Assembly (NCBI GenBank): GCA_004173235.1
Contig: SEAC01000003.1
Location: forward strand, 1-64,000
Reading direction: 5' to 3'
From: Chitinophagaceae bacterium
Lineage (GTDB): Bacteria; Bacteroidota; Bacteroidia; Chitinophagales; Chitinophagaceae
Length of the DNA: 64,000 nt
The notes under the pieces were generated by a model. The model was not told the DNA's origin and made no database searches. It saw only the letters and a list, made by a program, of their open reading frames with translations. Every line of letters begins with the position of its first letter. The stretch's first letter is position 1. Below, one piece after another: positions 1 to 8,485 of the stretch. The translations under genes and the position numbers were made by a program.

Positions 1-124
1 CCCCTTCCCTTAGGGAAGGGGTTAGGGGATGGGTCGTTGCAGGAAGGGGTTAGGGGATGGGTCTTTGCAGGAAGGGGTTAGGGGATGGGTCGTTGCAGGA
101 AGGGGCCAGGGGATGGGTCTTTGC
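1..124 (+). repeat. 28-bp tandem repeat array (left copy)
   Basis: The array opens with the palindrome CCCCTTCCCT/AGGGAAGGGG and continues as four G-rich units with an exact 28-bp period (GAAGGGG-TTAGGGG-ATGGGTC-followed by TTGCAG). Units differ by single substitutions such as TCGTTG against TCTTTG, and the last changes TTAGGGG to CCAGGGG. The same array, in the same orientation, recurs at 4281-4400, so the T9SS gene at 306-4073 sits between direct repeats. The left edge may continue outside the window. The remaining bases to 305 form the leader of the downstream gene, with no other recognisable feature. Confidence 0.9.
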
Positions 125-305
125 CACCAACTCCGCCGGTCATTCCACACGCTCCGACGAAAAGTTGGGAAAGTCCGCGCGTGGATTGATTTAGATATAT
201 ATCTTTGGTAACTGTGTCTTTCGTACACAACCTCCCGATCCCATATCCTCCCGAACAGCCGCCGCCAACCAGCGAACCAAGCCAAACTAAAAACCTACTT
301 GCTTT

Positions 306-3300
306 ATGAAGCGACTGCTCCTCCTCGCGCTCGCAGGCCTGTGCCTGCAGCTTTCCGCCAACGCCCAGGTGACGCTTACCTATCCGCAGCGAAGCGCTAA
401 CTATTACGGCAACTTCACTACCGGAACCGCCGGCTCGTTCGACCAGGACTCGTACCAGCTGGGCATGTATGCCAACGGCGGCGGCACCAAGCAGGTGGTG
501 CGCTGGCGCAAGTTCCGCACCGATGCGTCCGGCGCGTCGGGCTCCGACCGCGCGCTGCAGGTGGGCGATGTGTTCACGGTGACGCTGTCGGCCACGCGCG
601 CCAACGGCCGCATCGGCTTCGCGCTGCTTTCCGCTCCCTCTTCTACCGGCTCTTATGCCGACCGCGAAAACAACTATGCGCTCTCCATCAACCTCGACGG
701 GCCTACCTATAATGGCGGAAACTGGGGGGCCTGGTATGCTAAGTATGGCGGTGGCGCCTCCGCAGGCGATGCCCTTGTATACGGCCAGCAAACGAGCTAC
801 AAGAACTTCACCTTCACGGTGACGCTGCTTGCCGCCAACCGCGCCAACATTACCATGAGCGACGGGACAACTACCAGCTACCTTTTTGATGTGCTCTTGA
901 ATTCGTCCAACCCGATCACCGACTACAGCGTTTTCCTCGACGATGACAATGACGGCGGTGGTTCGAGAAATATCTACTGGGGCCTTGGAGCCATCGGCAC
1001 CCAGCATTCCCTGGCCAACAGCGGTGCCGTAGCGATCGGCAACAGCAACGGTACCTTCAGCATCAACACCGCCATTGCCGACGGACTGGTTTCGAACAGT
1101 GCCAGCACTGCGAGCGCCAACACGCTGTCGAAAAACGGAACCGGCAACATCACGCTTACTGCTGCCAACACCTACACCGGCACCACTACCATCAACGGCG
1201 GAACGCTCACGCTGAACAGAACGGGCGGTGCTACGCTTCCGTCGGCGGCCAACGTGGTGGTGAGCGCGGGCTCGCTGGCTATCAGCAGCAACCAGACGCT
1301 CAACAACCTCACCATTGCCAGCGGCGCCACCGTGTCGGTGGCTTCGGGCGTTACGGTAACGATCAACGGCACCTGCAACGTTTCGAACGGAGGCTCCTTC
1401 ACCGGCACCGGCAACATCACCATGGGCGCAGGCTCGGTGATGAAGATCAACCAGGGAGGCTGGCCGGGCAATACCAACAGCTTTACGTGGAATGCAACTT
1501 CTACGCTGCAGTTTGCCCAATCGAGCGGTTCCTATGGTGTGAACTCCGGCGACACTTACTGGACCAATGCGAACTATCCCGGCACGGTGATCGTTCCGGC
1601 TGCGGGCATCACGATGAACGGCAGCCGCAACGCTTCCAACGTCATCGCCAATGGCGACATCACCCTTACCGGCAACAACATCACCGTACAAAACGGTGGC
1701 ACCGTTACGCTCAACAGCGGCGGCTCGGCATCGGGCAGCGGCAGCATTTTATTTGCGGCCACCGGAGCCCTCGTATACAACCAGGGCGGAACGGTAAATC
1801 CGGGCCGCGAATGGACCGGCACGCTGGGCGGCACCACGTCGGTGACCATTCAAAACGGCACTACGCTCAACTTCGGCGCTTCGGGCACCAACCGCACCGT
1901 TTCGGGTGCGCTCACGCTCGGCAGCGGCAGCACGGCCGGATCGCTCAACATGGGCAGCGGCAGCGGCAAGCTCACCGTCAACGGCAACCTCCTCATTGGC
2001 GGCAACAGCGTTGGCACCAGCACACTCACGCTTTCATCGGCCGCTGGTGGAAACCTGGAGCTGCTGGGTAACTGGAACCGCAGTGCGCAAGGAGTGTTCA
2101 GCAACAATGGACGCCTGGTGTCGTTCATCGGAAGCAGCCAGCAATCGCTGATCGCAAGTGGCGGTGCAACTTATACAGACCTTACTGTCAACAACGCGGC
2201 GGGAGTGCTCCTGAACAGCCCTATGACCGTCGGGGGCACACTTACGCTTACCGCGGGCACCCTCTTTGCGGGTACCCAAACACTCACGATCAACGGGACG
2301 GTTGCGCGCACTGCAGGTGCTATCGACGCAGGCACGGGCACGGTAGTATTCAGCGGCGGCACGGCGCAAAGTGTGCCCTCCGGCACATTCGCTGTGCTGA
2401 AAAACCTAACCGTCAACAACAGCGCGGGTGTAGTTTTCAATGGCAACACAGCCCTCACCGGCAATCTGGCGTTGACCAGCGGCAACTTGTCGATAGCCAG
2501 CAACGTGCTTGCTGTGGGCGGAAACATCACCCGTGGCACGGGCAGCATCGATGCGTCTGCACTGCACCTGACGTTTGACGGCAGCGCCGCGCAGACGGTG
2601 GCCGCTGGCGCTCTGGGTACGAACATCGCACACCTCACCGTCTTCAACGCTGCGGGCGTCACGTTCGATGGAGCCCAAACAGTGATCTCCGAACTCGAGC
2701 TCGCAAGCGGTGAGCTGGCCGGAACGATCACGATCGGCAATGGTGCCACGATCGAGAAGGCGAATGGCACGCTGGCCTCCGCACCAACTTTCGCGGGCGT
2801 TGTTGACCTGATCTTTTCTACCAGCGGAACCGTGAGCACGGGCAATGAATTGCCTGCAACCGACATCGTGCGCAACGTGCTGATCGGTGGCGGCGGCACC
2901 ACACAGCTGCAGCGCTCGCTCAACATTAACGGTCAGTTGATCCTCAACAGCGGCTTCCTCGATATTGGAGCCTTCAACCTTTCTATTAAGCCAGACAGCA
3001 GTTCCGGGGGCAACGCTACTTCGTATGTGCGCACCTCCGGAACGGGCGTATATGTGGTGAAGAACGTGCCTGCCGGCGGGGCTATGTTCCCCGTGGGCAA
3101 CAGCACCTACAACCCGCTTATGATTGCCAATCCCGTAGCGCTCGACTGGAGCGTGCGCGTGGAGGATGCAATCTCGAACGTGACGCCGGAATACGGTGCC
3201 AACGTGGCCAAGGCCGTATCGCGCCAGTGGGACATCACGCCTTCGCAAAACAGCCCTGCCCCGGGTGGCGGCGCCACCATCACCTTTGTGTACGATGGCA

Positions 3301-4073
3301 CAAGCGATGTGGGCGGCTCATTCAATAACAGTGCAAACATGCAGCTATGGCACTACTACCAGGGCTTCTGGGCCAAGCGTGGCGGGGCTGTAACGCCAGG
3401 CGATGTGGATGGCATGAAGGCGGTAACCGTTAGCGGACTCACCTATTTCTCGCCTTATGCCCTTTCCAACTTCGATGCACCCCTTCCTGTAACGCTGCTT
3501 TCCTTCACGGGCAAGCGCAACGGCACGGTGAACGAGCTGAAGTGGAAGACGGCTTCGGAAAGCAACAGCCGCGGCTTCGCAGTAGAGCGTTCTTCGGACG
3601 GTGTAACGTTTGCGCAGGTGACGTTCGTCCCCAGCCGCGCCAATGGCGGCAACAGCACGAGCGATATCAGTTACGCTTACAGTGATGCTTCGGCAGGCTC
3701 AGCGGGACAGGGTGCTGCCAACAAGTGGTACTACCGCCTGAAGCAGGTGGACCTCGACGGCCAGTATAAATACAGTGCGGTGGTGTTGCTGAAGGGCGAC
3801 AAGAGCGGCTTCATCACGGTAGAAGGAATTTATCCCAACCCGGTGAAGGCAACCGCCAGCATCCGCATCCAGGCAGGCAGCACCGGCGGCAATATTGTGC
3901 TGCAGCTTACGGATATGCAGGGCCGCATCGTGCGCACGAAGACAATCAATACGGAAGCCGGCGCCGCCACCACCATCCAGATGGATCTGGGTGGACTGGC
4001 TGCAGGTCAGTATCACCTGAAGGCGATTGCAGGTGAAGAAGTGAGTGAGACGGTGACGGTGATTAAAAACTAA
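306..4073 (+). CDS. Secreted adhesin-like protein with T9SS type A sorting domain
   Basis: This 1255-residue protein is probably secreted through the type IX system and attached to the cell surface. Residues 1-21 form a signal peptide ending in ANAQ. An N-terminal beta-sandwich-like region (about 22-235) is followed by about 700 residues of low-complexity Gly/Thr/Asn strands; NTYTGTTTINGGTLTL near residue 290 resembles the autotransporter-associated beta-strand repeat. Around 1060-1170 is the LPVTLLSF...ELKWKTASE...GFAVERS block typical of Bacteroidota T9SS cargo. The C-terminal domain begins at GIYPNP (about 1175) and ends GQYHLKA...ETVTVIKN, as in type A sorting domains. The gene is flanked by direct 28-bp repeat arrays and is followed by a strong hairpin. 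Its ligand is unknown. Confidence 0.85.
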   Translation: MKRLLLLALAGLCLQLSANAQVTLTYPQRSANYYGNFTTGTAGSFDQDSYQLGMYANGGGTKQVVRWRKFRTDASGASGSDRALQVGDVFTVTLSATRANGRIGFALLSAPSSTGSYADRENNYALSINLDGPTYNGGNWGAWYAKYGGGASAGDALVYGQQTSYKNFTFTVTLLAANRANITMSDGTTTSYLFDVLLNSSNPITDYSVFLDDDNDGGGSRNIYWGLGAIGTQHSLANSGAVAIGNSNGTFSINTAIADGLVSNSASTASANTLSKNGTGNITLTAANTYTGTTTINGGTLTLNRTGGATLPSAANVVVSAGSLAISSNQTLNNLTIASGATVSVASGVTVTINGTCNVSNGGSFTGTGNITMGAGSVMKINQGGWPGNTNSFTWNATSTLQFAQSSGSYGVNSGDTYWTNANYPGTVIVPAAGITMNGSRNASNVIANGDITLTGNNITVQNGGTVTLNSGGSASGSGSILFAATGALVYNQGGTVNPGREWTGTLGGTTSVTIQNGTTLNFGASGTNRTVSGALTLGSGSTAGSLNMGSGSGKLTVNGNLLIGGNSVGTSTLTLSSAAGGNLELLGNWNRSAQGVFSNNGRLVSFIGSSQQSLIASGGATYTDLTVNNAAGVLLNSPMTVGGTLTLTAGTLFAGTQTLTINGTVARTAGAIDAGTGTVVFSGGTAQSVPSGTFAVLKNLTVNNSAGVVFNGNTALTGNLALTSGNLSIASNVLAVGGNITRGTGSIDASALHLTFDGSAAQTVAAGALGTNIAHLTVFNAAGVTFDGAQTVISELELASGELAGTITIGNGATIEKANGTLASAPTFAGVVDLIFSTSGTVSTGNELPATDIVRNVLIGGGGTTQLQRSLNINGQLILNSGFLDIGAFNLSIKPDSSSGGNATSYVRTSGTGVYVVKNVPAGGAMFPVGNSTYNPLMIANPVALDWSVRVEDAISNVTPEYGANVAKAVSRQWDITPSQNSPAPGGGATITFVYDGTSDVGGSFNNSANMQLWHYYQGFWAKRGGAVTPGDVDGMKAVTVSGLTYFSPYALSNFDAPLPVTLLSFTGKRNGTVNELKWKTASESNSRGFAVERSSDGVTFAQVTFVPSRANGGNSTSDISYAYSDASAGSAGQGAANKWYYRLKQVDLDGQYKYSAVVLLKGDKSGFITVEGIYPNPVKATASIRIQAGSTGGNIVLQLTDMQGRIVRTKTINTEAGAATTIQMDLGGLAAGQYHLKAIAGEEVSETVTVIKN

Positions 4074-4098
4074 CTGGTCAGGCTGAGCGCAGCCGAAG

Positions 4099-4160
4099 CC
4101 CCAACCCTAGCCCCTTCCCGGACCCATCCCCCGGCCCCTTCCCTAGGGGAAGGGGGGGAA
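4099..4160 (-). repeat. Inverted, degenerate copy of the 28-bp repeat element
   Basis: Read on the minus strand this stretch gives the same GGAAGGGG...GGGGATGGGTC vocabulary as the arrays at 1-124 and 4281-4400. It contains the palindromic core CTTCCCTAGGGGAAGGGG. It lies between the stop codon of the T9SS gene and its terminator hairpin. Confidence 0.7.
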
Positions 4161-4172
4161 GACCTACCAACG

Positions 4173-4205
4173 AAGAGCGCGCTGCCGCAGGCAGCGCGCT
4201 CTTTT
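4173..4205. terminator. Bidirectional intrinsic terminator
   Basis: The left arm AAGAGCGCGCTGCC (4173-4186) pairs perfectly with GGCAGCGCGCTCTT (4190-4203) across a 3-base loop, followed by TTTTC. It lies between the convergent T9SS gene and TonB receptor gene. The T-tract favours the plus direction. Confidence 0.85.
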
Positions 4206-4280
4206 CATTTACACCAACGCGCCTCGTCATCCTGTTCCGCAGGAACGGGATCTACGGCCGCAGGCCCGGGCTGCAGCCGT

Positions 4281-4410
4281 TCCCCTTCCCTTAGGGAAGG
4301 GGTTAGGGGATGGGTCGTTGCAGGAAGGGGTTAGGGGATGGGTCGTTGCAGGAAGGGGCCAAGGGGATGGGTCTTTGCAGGAAGGGGCCAGGGGATGGTT
4401 GTCTTGGGAA
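4281..4410 (+). repeat. 28-bp tandem repeat array (right copy)
   Basis: It starts with the same palindrome as the array at position 1 (CCCCTTCCCTTAGGGAAGGGG) and runs through four units of 28 to 29 bp in the same orientation. The last unit is degenerate (GGGATGGTTGTC). The intergenic stretch 4074-4429 holds only this array, the inverted copy and the terminator. Confidence 0.88.
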
Positions 4411-4429
4411 GGGGTGCGCCCCGCGTTCC

Positions 4430-7342
4430 CTAATCCCTCGCCGCTGCCCTGTTTGCCGCGCGTGCAGCCGCCGTGCCGAAGGTGCGCAGGTTGTAGGTAA
4501 ACGTCAGCATGTAATAGCGCTGCAGCACCTGCGTGGTTTGCGTTTCGATGTAGGTGGATTGCACGTCGCGGATGATGCTTTGGTTTTGTCCCAGCAGGTC
4601 GAAAATGGAGAGGCGGATATCGGCCTTGCGCTCCTTGCCCAGCTTTTTGCCGATGGCCAGGTTCCAGAGCGTGTAGTTCTGAGCCGGCACATTCGAATAG
4701 CCCGAATAATACTGGTTGCTCGCATCGGTTTGCAGCAGCCATCCATTCTTCGAAAGGAGGTTGAGCTGCACCGAAGCCACGTGCTGGAAGTAGTTGAACC
4801 GCGTTGAAGAATCCTTTCCCTTTGCGCCGCTTTTCACATCGTTGAAGTTGCCGGTATACGAAACCGTGAAGTCTACATACTGGCTGATGTTGCTCGCAAA
4901 CACGCTACCCAGGCTGAACACGGTGTTGTCGGTCTGCGTCACTTCGTTGTTGACGATCCCCGGCAGGCGGTTCCACTGCACACCCGTGTTGAGATTGAGG
5001 TTCGTCTTGATGGCCTTGATCGGGAACGCATAATTGGCGAGCCCCCGGATGCTGCGGTAGCCATCGAGGTTCACGGGTTTATTCAGTTGCGAGAGGCGCG
5101 GGATCACATAGCCTGCCACCAGCGAGTCGGCCAGGCGGGGTTGAAACGTGGCGTTGGAGATGTAGTTGTTGGCTGCCTGCCCAAAGAGGTTGACCACGAA
5201 CAGTTGTCCCTTCTGCGTGTTGGTGAAGGTGTACTGTCCGCTCAGCGTGTGCGTGTATTGCGGATCGAGATCGGGGTTGCCCACGGTGTAGATGGGTCCG
5301 TTGGTGAAATCAACCACGCCCTGCAGTTGCGTTACCGACGGCGTGTTGACGCCCGCGCGGTAGTTGAAGCGCACCGAGCTGCGCGTGGAAAGTTTCCAGC
5401 GCAGCATCGCGTTGGGCAGCACGTTGTTGAAGGAGTTGTCTACGTTAAGCGTGCGCGGAAAGGTCTGGTCGCTGCGCAGGCGCGTGTGCTGGTAGTTGAC
5501 GCCGAAGCTGAGCATGCGGTCGCGGTCGCCAAGGCGATAGGAGATGCCGCCGTTCTGTGCGTCGGTCTTGTTTTGAAAACGATTCGAAAGGGAGTCGAGA
5601 AAGCGGCTGTATTTACCCTGCGCCGTGTCGTAGGCGTAAGCCATCTGGTCGGCATTGCTGCGTGAGATCACGGGGTTGTAATTCAGCTGCAGCTGTCCCT
5701 TCGTGCCAACGGGTTCCGTATAAATGAAGTTCGTGTTCAGCTGCCAGCCGTCGTTGTCCTGGTCGGTGTAGCGCCGGCTTGCCGAGTCGAGGCCGGGCGT
5801 GATGCCGAAGTACTGGCGGTCGCGTGTTTCCACGAAGGTCTCGCCCGTACGCTGGTTGGACGTGCGGTTCAGGTTTACCGAGAACGTGCGCCCGCGCCTG
5901 GCAAACGAGTGGCGGAACAGGAGCGAGCCGTTGATGTTGTTGCCACTGCGGCGGCTGTTGCTGATGTTGCTGGTAACGCGTTCGCTGAGGCCCGCGCTGT
6001 TGGGGTTATAGCCGAAGTAACGGTTGGTGATGCGGTCGGTCTCGTTGATCTGGAACGACAGGCTGGGCGAGAAGATCAGCTGGTTGAAGGAATCGATCTT
6101 CCACTCGAGGCGTGCGTTGATGCGGTGGTTGGTGTTGTCGGCCTTCGCCGTGGTGGTGTCGGTGGTGCGGTTGAACGCATTCTTCGAAGCTGCGAAGTAA
6201 TCGGTCACCGACTCTTCGTAAGTAGTATTGCGGTTGTTGTTGAAAAAGTAAGAGCCCGTTACCGTGAGGTTCTTCTTCTTGCCCCACAGGTCGCTGAAGT
6301 TGACGCCCAGCGCGGTGGTGCGGTTGATGCCGGCCTGCTGGCCAACGAGGAAGTTGGAGCTGGAGCCGAAGTTGCCGTTGCCGCCGCCCTGCGGCCGCCC
6401 GCTGCTGTTGCGCCCACCTCCCTGTCGCCCGCCGCCCCGGTTGTTGCTGCTGGTGGAGGTGACGCCGAGGAGATCCTGCTGCCCGAAATTCTGCTGGTTG
6501 ATATTGTTGAAGTTGCCTACGAGCGAAATGCGGCGGTTCTCTTTGAGGATGGTGGTATTGCCGCCCGCCTGGTAGCGAAGCACGGATGCATTGTCGTCGG
6601 TGCCGGCGCCGGCGTAGAGGCGCCCAAACTGCCCGTTGCGCATGTTGGCCTTGGTAACGATGTTGATGCCGCGCTGGGAGCTGCCGTCGTCGAAGCCGGT
6701 GAGCTGCGCCTGGTCGGAAAGGCGATCGAACACCTGGATCTTGTCGATCACCTCGGCAGGCAGGTTGCGCAGGGCCGCCGTGGCATCATCGCCAAACAGC
6801 TCGCGCCCGTCGATGGTCACTTTCTGCACCGCTTCGCCGTTGGATTTCACCTGCCCGTTTTCGATGGTGATGCCGGGGAGCTTGCGCACCAGGTCTTCGG
6901 AAGTGGCGTCGGGATTCACTTTATAGGATGATGCGTTGAACTGCACCGTATCGTTCTTCTGAACGGCGGGCGGTGTGGTGCCCTGGATTACCACGCCTTC
7001 GAGCTCCTTGCTCGAGCGCGGCAGCAGGATGTCGTCGAGGTCGCGGCTGGAGGTGCTGTCGAGGCGGAAGGTCTGTTCCAGCTGCGCATAGCCCACATAA
7101 GAGAAGCGCACGCGGAACGAGTCGGGGCGGATGCCCTCGAAGCGGAAGCGCCCGAGCGAGTCGGTATTGGTGGTAACGAAGAAGGAAGAGTCGGTTAAGG
7201 AACGCAGGCCCACGGTGGCGCCGCGGAGGTTGACCAGCGTTTCGGGGTCGCGCACGCGGCCGGTGATGGTGCCCGACTGGGCCTGGGAGGCAACGAAACA
7301 CAACAATGCCAGGGCAAGGTAAGCAGCTCTTCGAAGGAACAT
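4430..7342 (-). CDS. TonB-dependent receptor-like outer-membrane beta-barrel protein
   Basis: This 970-residue outer-membrane protein has a signal peptide (1-21, ending SQAQ). A carboxypeptidase-regulatory-like domain follows at about 24-105 (GTITGRVRDPETL). The plug domain (about 130-235) contains LVRKLPGITIENG and KVTIDGRELFGDD. The remainder is a beta-barrel of the OMP_b-brl_3 type found in Bacteroidota TonB-type proteins lacking SusD partners. A Gly/Arg/Asn-rich linker near residues 300-328 looks like a flexible insertion. No SusD homologue, sigma regulator or iron-uptake gene is adjacent, so the substrate cannot be told. The last residues (AARAANRAAARD) run past the usual terminal aromatic strand and end close to the repeat array. 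Confidence 0.88.
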   Translation of the reverse strand: MFLRRAAYLALALLCFVASQAQSGTITGRVRDPETLVNLRGATVGLRSLTDSSFFVTTNTDSLGRFRFEGIRPDSFRVRFSYVGYAQLEQTFRLDSTSSRDLDDILLPRSSKELEGVVIQGTTPPAVQKNDTVQFNASSYKVNPDATSEDLVRKLPGITIENGQVKSNGEAVQKVTIDGRELFGDDATAALRNLPAEVIDKIQVFDRLSDQAQLTGFDDGSSQRGINIVTKANMRNGQFGRLYAGAGTDDNASVLRYQAGGNTTILKENRRISLVGNFNNINQQNFGQQDLLGVTSTSSNNRGGGRQGGGRNSSGRPQGGGNGNFGSSSNFLVGQQAGINRTTALGVNFSDLWGKKKNLTVTGSYFFNNNRNTTYEESVTDYFAASKNAFNRTTDTTTAKADNTNHRINARLEWKIDSFNQLIFSPSLSFQINETDRITNRYFGYNPNSAGLSERVTSNISNSRRSGNNINGSLLFRHSFARRGRTFSVNLNRTSNQRTGETFVETRDRQYFGITPGLDSASRRYTDQDNDGWQLNTNFIYTEPVGTKGQLQLNYNPVISRSNADQMAYAYDTAQGKYSRFLDSLSNRFQNKTDAQNGGISYRLGDRDRMLSFGVNYQHTRLRSDQTFPRTLNVDNSFNNVLPNAMLRWKLSTRSSVRFNYRAGVNTPSVTQLQGVVDFTNGPIYTVGNPDLDPQYTHTLSGQYTFTNTQKGQLFVVNLFGQAANNYISNATFQPRLADSLVAGYVIPRLSQLNKPVNLDGYRSIRGLANYAFPIKAIKTNLNLNTGVQWNRLPGIVNNEVTQTDNTVFSLGSVFASNISQYVDFTVSYTGNFNDVKSGAKGKDSSTRFNYFQHVASVQLNLLSKNGWLLQTDASNQYYSGYSNVPAQNYTLWNLAIGKKLGKERKADIRLSIFDLLGQNQSIIRDVQSTYIETQTTQVLQRYYMLTFTYNLRTFGTAAARAANRAAARD

Positions 7343-7414
7343 ATCCGGGTGAATTTGTGGTAAAAATCCGCTAAAACCATTCCGGAGAGGGCCGGGCGAG
7401 GTTAATTAAGGTGA

Positions 7415-7560
7415 AAGAGACGGGAAGGTTTCTGAAGGTTCCTGAGGGTTTCTGAGGGTTTCTGAGGTTTGTGGAGGTCTGGGAAGGTTCGAGGAATGGC
7501 CAAGTCATCCAAAACCATCCAGAACCATCCAGAACCATCCGGAACTCTCCAAAACCTTTA
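7415..7560 (+). repeat. 10/11-bp degenerate tandem repeats (AGGGTTTCTG type)
   Basis: A run of GGTTTCTGA / GGTTCCTGA units is followed by CATCCAGAAC-type units (CCATCCAGAACCATCCAGAA). The spacing is about 10 to 11 bp. Related arrays occur at 30806-30856, 56788-56815 and 63855-63911. It fills the gap between the divergent TonB receptor and DUF5606 genes. Confidence 0.75.
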
Positions 7561-7594
7561 TTCCCTATATTGCAGCCCCTTTAAAACCCAACAC

Positions 7595-8260
7595 ATGGAG
7601 TACAACAGAATTGTAGCCGTGACCGGAATGCCCGGCCTGTATGAGATCCTGAGCAGCAAGAACGACGGGGCACTGGTGCGTTCGGTCGATGACAAAAGCA
7701 CAAAGTTCATTTCCTCGCGCATACACAACCTCTCGCACCTGGAGAGCATCGAGATCTATACCACCGGTGAGAACGTGAATCTTACCGACGTATTCAACGC
7801 CATGAAGAGCAGCGGCGCCACCCTTCCCGATACGAAGGACGCGAAGGCCATCAAAAGCTACTTCGAAAAGGTGTACCCCAACATGGACTTCGAGCGCGTG
7901 TACAACAGCGATATGAAGAAAATGGTGAAGTGGTACGAGGCGCTCGAGGCCAACGGAGTCGACTTCAGCGCTAAAGAAGCAGAAGAAGGCGAGGCAGATG
8001 AAGAAGCTACCGATGAAGCCGCCGCCGAGGCGAAGCCGAAGAAGAAAGCTGCCGCCAAGGCTTCGGCTGGCGCTCAGCCTGACAGCAGTGCCAACGCTCA
8101 GCCTGACAGCAGTGCCAACGCTCAGGATGGCCCGGAAGCCCAGGAGAAGCCACAGAAAAAAGCTGCTCCCAAGGCTGCGGCCAACGATGCTGCAGAAGGC
8201 GAGGAAAAGCCAAAGAAAAAGGCTGCTCCGAAGAAGAAGAAAGACGATACGGCTGAATAA
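7595..8260 (+). CDS. DUF5606 family protein with Lys/Ala-rich tail
   Basis: This 221-residue protein has an N-terminal domain (1-125; EYNRIVAVTGMPGLYEIL, FISSRIHNLSHLESIEIYT) that matches the Bacteroidota DUF5606 family of unknown function. The tail from about residue 130 is acidic, then becomes rich in Lys, Ala and Pro with repeated PKKKAA motifs, recalling histone-H1-like tails. It includes an exact tandem octapeptide AQPDSSAN. The ATG at 7595 is preferred because upstream in-frame codons run through the tandem repeat region. Nucleic-acid binding by the tail is an inference only. Confidence 0.8.
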   Translation: MEYNRIVAVTGMPGLYEILSSKNDGALVRSVDDKSTKFISSRIHNLSHLESIEIYTTGENVNLTDVFNAMKSSGATLPDTKDAKAIKSYFEKVYPNMDFERVYNSDMKKMVKWYEALEANGVDFSAKEAEEGEADEEATDEAAAEAKPKKKAAAKASAGAQPDSSANAQPDSSANAQDGPEAQEKPQKKAAPKAAANDAAEGEEKPKKKAAPKKKKDDTAE

Positions 8261-8293
8261 GCTGTCGATGGCTGGCGCCATCGGCAGAATCAA

Positions 8294-8376
8294 ATGTTCA
8301 ATTTTCAATGTTCAACGCTCAATGTGCAGGGAATACATCCTTGAACATGGAAAATTGAGTATTGCGCATTGAACAT
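8294..8376. repeat. Imperfect inverted-repeat element, also a likely terminator
   Basis: The element is bounded by ATGTTCAAT (8294-8302) and ATTGAACAT (8368-8376). Internal complementary blocks (TTCAATTTTCAATG against CATGGAAAATTGAG) can form a long imperfect hairpin, followed by a T-run. It follows the DUF5606 gene. A diverged relative (AATATCCAATAATGAA...) follows the S9 peptidase gene at about 14746-14790. Confidence 0.65.
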
Positions 8377-8485
8377 TTTTTTGTGTGCGCTCACCGCTCC
8401 CGGCTCCCGGCTCCCGCCTCACCCCGGGGCCCAATTTTTTAGCTGGCTTCTCCCTACTTTCACCATTGACCATTCACCATTGACC

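Noticed and set aside
1-124. Regular 28-bp repeats as a CRISPR array
   Set aside because: Units are directly adjacent with no unique spacers, only four copies, and no cas genes are present.
78-1691. Long minus-strand ORF (537 codons) opposite the first T9SS gene
   Set aside because: It lies antisense to a clear signal-peptide/T9SS gene and translates to low-complexity Arg/Gly/Val sequence; GC-rich codon bias keeps this frame open by chance.
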